From Burkholderiales bacterium UBA2647 (lineage in GTDB: Bacteria > Pseudomonadota > Gammaproteobacteria > Burkholderiales > Burkholderiaceae_E): a stretch of DNA of 18,057 nt. Shown here piece by piece: positions 16,151-18,057 of this stretch. Within the stretch, counting starts at the first letter, position 1, and every line of letters begins with the position of its first letter. The notes under the pieces are model-generated. The model did not search any database. It worked only from the letters and a program-made list of their open reading frames with translations, and was not told the origin of the DNA. The stretch is taken from NCBI GenBank assembly GCA_002359635.1, contig DENJ01000106.1:663-18719 (forward strand), written 5' to 3'. A program made the position numbers and the translations under genes.

Positions 16151-16255
16151 AATGCACTGTCTTCGCGCACTGCGGGGAAGACCATCCTGACTCGGAAGGA
16201 CTGTGGGACAGCTGGCGACCGGCTTGGCCCAACCGCTCTTCTGAAAGCCCTGTTT

Positions 16256-17965
16256 ATGCAACTTGCTCGTGTCGACAGTCTTGCCCTGCTTGGTCTTCAT
16301 GCCATCGCCGTACGTATCGAAGTACAAATTGCCCGCGGTTTACCGGCCTTTCACCTCGTCGGACTTCCGGCAGCGCTGGTGCGGGAATCAAGAGAAAGAG
16401 TTCGCGCTGCAATCACCCAAAGCGGCTTTGACTTCCCCCAACAAAGGCTCACGGTGAATCTTGCGCCAGCCGATCTGCCTAAAGACAGCAACGGCTTTGA
16501 GTTACCCATTGCCTTAGGCATTCTCGCGGCAAGCCGACAGCTGCCTGCGGCTGCCCTTGAGGGCATTGTTTTTCTCGGTGAGCTATCCCTGGGCGGACAA
16601 TTGCAGCCGGTGCGTGCAAGCTTCGCCTTGGGGCTGGGTCTTGCGCGGCTTTTTCAGGAGTCTGCAAGCGAAGCTGCAGCCAAGCCCCGACCGGTCTTGC
16701 TGGTGCCCCCAGCGAGTGCCGCAGACTGCGCCAGAGCCTACGATGGTCCGGTTTGGCAGGCAAGCGATTTGCGAGCACTGTGCCAATCACTTCCAAGCGC
16801 TGAGGCGAAACGTGGGCTGGCTTACCAAGGGCCCGAGCCAGCGTCGCTTGGCCAAAGCCGGCTGGCCTCGTTCACCCGCCACGAAGCGGGGACCGCAGCG
16901 CAGCTTGACGCAAAAGGCCAGGCCCCGGATCTCATGGACCTTCAGGGCAATCCGCTTGCCAAACTTGCTGTTTGCGTTGCGGCAAGCGGCGGCCACCACC
17001 TGCTGCTGGTTGGCCCCCCTGGCTGCGGCAAGACCATGCTCGCGCAGGCAATGGCATCGATTACCCCAGCGGCAAGCGAGTCGGTGCAGCGCGAACAAAT
17101 GGCCCTGGCAAGCCTCAAGCGCTCAGGTCTGATCACTGAAACCATCCAGCAGCCTGTTTTCAGACAACCCCACCATAGCGCTTCAATGACTGCGCTTTGC
17201 GGCGGTGGCGCTCCCCCGAAGCCAGGCGAGATCAGTCTTGCCCACGGCGGCATTTTGTTTTTGGACGAACTGACTGAATTCGATCCTCGTGTGCTTGAGG
17301 CCCTGCGCGAGCCTCTTCAAGCAGGCTGCATGCATTTGGCTAAAGGCACCCATAGCGCTGAGTTTCCAGCCCGCTTTCAACTGGTCGCAGCAAGCAACCC
17401 CTGTCCCTGCGGTTACGCAAGCGGCGAGCAAGCGCAAAGGCCCGAAAACCCAGCGAACCCGACGCTTGGTTCACGCACCAACCACTGTATTTGCAGCCCT
17501 GATCGCCTCAGGCGCTATCAAGGCCGCATCTCCGGGCCTTTGCGCGACAGAATTGACCTTCAAGTGCAATGGCCGGGTTCAGCCATCTCAAGCGCTGAGC
17601 GCGACTGGGCTTTCGAGCTTATGGCCCCCATGTTCAAAGCACATGGTATTGAGGCCAAACGCCTCGACTCATCGGCTGCGAAGTTGCTCGCCCAGGACTG
17701 CAGAGCGCGGCAGTTAAAGCGTCAAGGCAAACTGAATGCCCATTTGCAAGCCGCAGCCTTGCTGGCGATCACAGGAGTGGACCCCCAGGCGCAGCCCTTG
17801 CTTGTGGGGCTTCTTCAGCTTGGGTTTTCGCAGCGCGCCCTGCATGCGGTGATCAGGGTTGCCCAAAGCATCGCCGATATGCTGGGCCTTGAGCGTGTTG
17901 ATGATCGCTGCCTTGCGCTGGCTAGCCAATTGCGCAGGCTGCCGAGTTTTGAGCAGGCGTGCTAG
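16256..17965 (+). CDS. comM: ComM/YifB family Mg chelatase-like AAA+ ATPase
   Basis: A 569-aa hexameric helicase that promotes branch migration during natural transformation. An N-terminal Lon-like (ChlI) domain carries GLPAFHLVGLPAALVRESRERVR (28-50) and VNLAPADLPKDSNGFELPIALGIL (67-90). The AAA+ domain has Walker A GPPGCGKT (253-260), Walker B GILFLDELTEF, the sensor region AASNPCPCGY and the arginine-finger segment RISGPLRDRIDL. Family members are about 500-510 aa; the extra length lies between the N-terminal and AAA+ domains (about 180-230) and in the loop between CPCGY and HCIC. The frame is open to 16133, but the family begins M-x-L-A, fitting ATG 16256 with GAAAG about 10 bases upstream. 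The gene diverges from torF. No intrinsic terminator is visible in the 92 bp after it. Confidence 0.92.
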   Translation: MQLARVDSLALLGLHAIAVRIEVQIARGLPAFHLVGLPAALVRESRERVRAAITQSGFDFPQQRLTVNLAPADLPKDSNGFELPIALGILAASRQLPAAALEGIVFLGELSLGGQLQPVRASFALGLGLARLFQESASEAAAKPRPVLLVPPASAADCARAYDGPVWQASDLRALCQSLPSAEAKRGLAYQGPEPASLGQSRLASFTRHEAGTAAQLDAKGQAPDLMDLQGNPLAKLAVCVAASGGHHLLLVGPPGCGKTMLAQAMASITPAASESVQREQMALASLKRSGLITETIQQPVFRQPHHSASMTALCGGGAPPKPGEISLAHGGILFLDELTEFDPRVLEALREPLQAGCMHLAKGTHSAEFPARFQLVAASNPCPCGYASGEQAQRPENPANPTLGSRTNHCICSPDRLRRYQGRISGPLRDRIDLQVQWPGSAISSAERDWAFELMAPMFKAHGIEAKRLDSSAAKLLAQDCRARQLKRQGKLNAHLQAAALLAITGVDPQAQPLLVGLLQLGFSQRALHAVIRVAQSIADMLGLERVDDRCLALASQLRRLPSFEQAC

Positions 17966-18057
17966 CGTGCCCGCATCCAGGTAAGCCCCCGGCTTGTGCC
18001 ACCAGGGGTGGGGTCGGCCGGTCGGTACTCGCATCCGATCCAACCTTTGTAATCTAA

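Noticed and set aside
17714..18043. A 109-codon minus-strand frame opposite the end of comM
   Set aside because: Antisense to conserved comM sequence for most of its length; no signal or domain seen, and no good ribosome site.
17966..18057. Possible terminator or RNA after comM
   Set aside because: Short hairpins (AAGCC-CCC-GGCTT and CCACC-AGG-GGTGG) occur but no T-run follows; no tRNA fold can be built.

Overview
This window looks like a housekeeping segment of a betaproteobacterial chromosome, most likely Burkholderiales. The inference rests on gene content and protein character: an SrkA-type kinase, a fused isobutyryl-CoA mutase (IcmF), a metX-metW pair, the ATP-grasp type of GshA next to GshB, a short regulatory PTS (EIIA of the mannose family, HPr, EI) without a sugar permease, and a porin-glnK-amtB cluster divergent from comM. 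G+C is moderately high and even. I see no insertion sequence, integrase, tRNA, rRNA or CRISPR array. The genus cannot be fixed from the sequence alone.

Layout, left to right. Positions 1-1182 (minus) hold the 5' end of a secreted protein with an Ala-Gln repeat, overlapped by 8 bp with the upstream srkA-like kinase gene. A 319-aa glutathione S-transferase family gene (1261-2220, plus) diverges from the kinase and converges on icmF (2258-5608, minus). A crotonase-fold gene (5778-6605, plus) diverges from icmF and converges on metW. From 6621 to 13105 seven minus-strand genes follow one another: gshA, gshB, EIIA, HPr, EI, metX, metW. Most junctions overlap by 1 to 4 bases, suggesting translational coupling. 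A rho-independent terminator at 13160-13185 separates them from the upstream amtB-glnK-torF cluster (13240-15987, also minus). comM (16256-17965) diverges from torF.

The best regulatory signal is in the 268-bp torF/comM gap. A near-consensus sigma-54 promoter (16044-16059, minus) lies about 46 bp before torF, and an NtrC-like dyad (16134-16150) is centred about 108 bp upstream of the predicted transcription start. I infer one nitrogen-regulated operon of outer-membrane porin, PII protein and ammonium channel. The gsh-PTS-met block links glutathione synthesis, a phosphorylation relay and methionine synthesis physically; a functional link is only inference.

I did not find a convincing undescribed system. 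The items most worth a second look are the sigma-54/NtrC region shared with comM, the crotonase with altered catalytic positions beside icmF, the C-terminal extension of the GST-like protein, the hexanucleotide repeat encoding (Ala-Gln)n at the left edge, and the charged Ala/Lys/Glu tail of AmtB.
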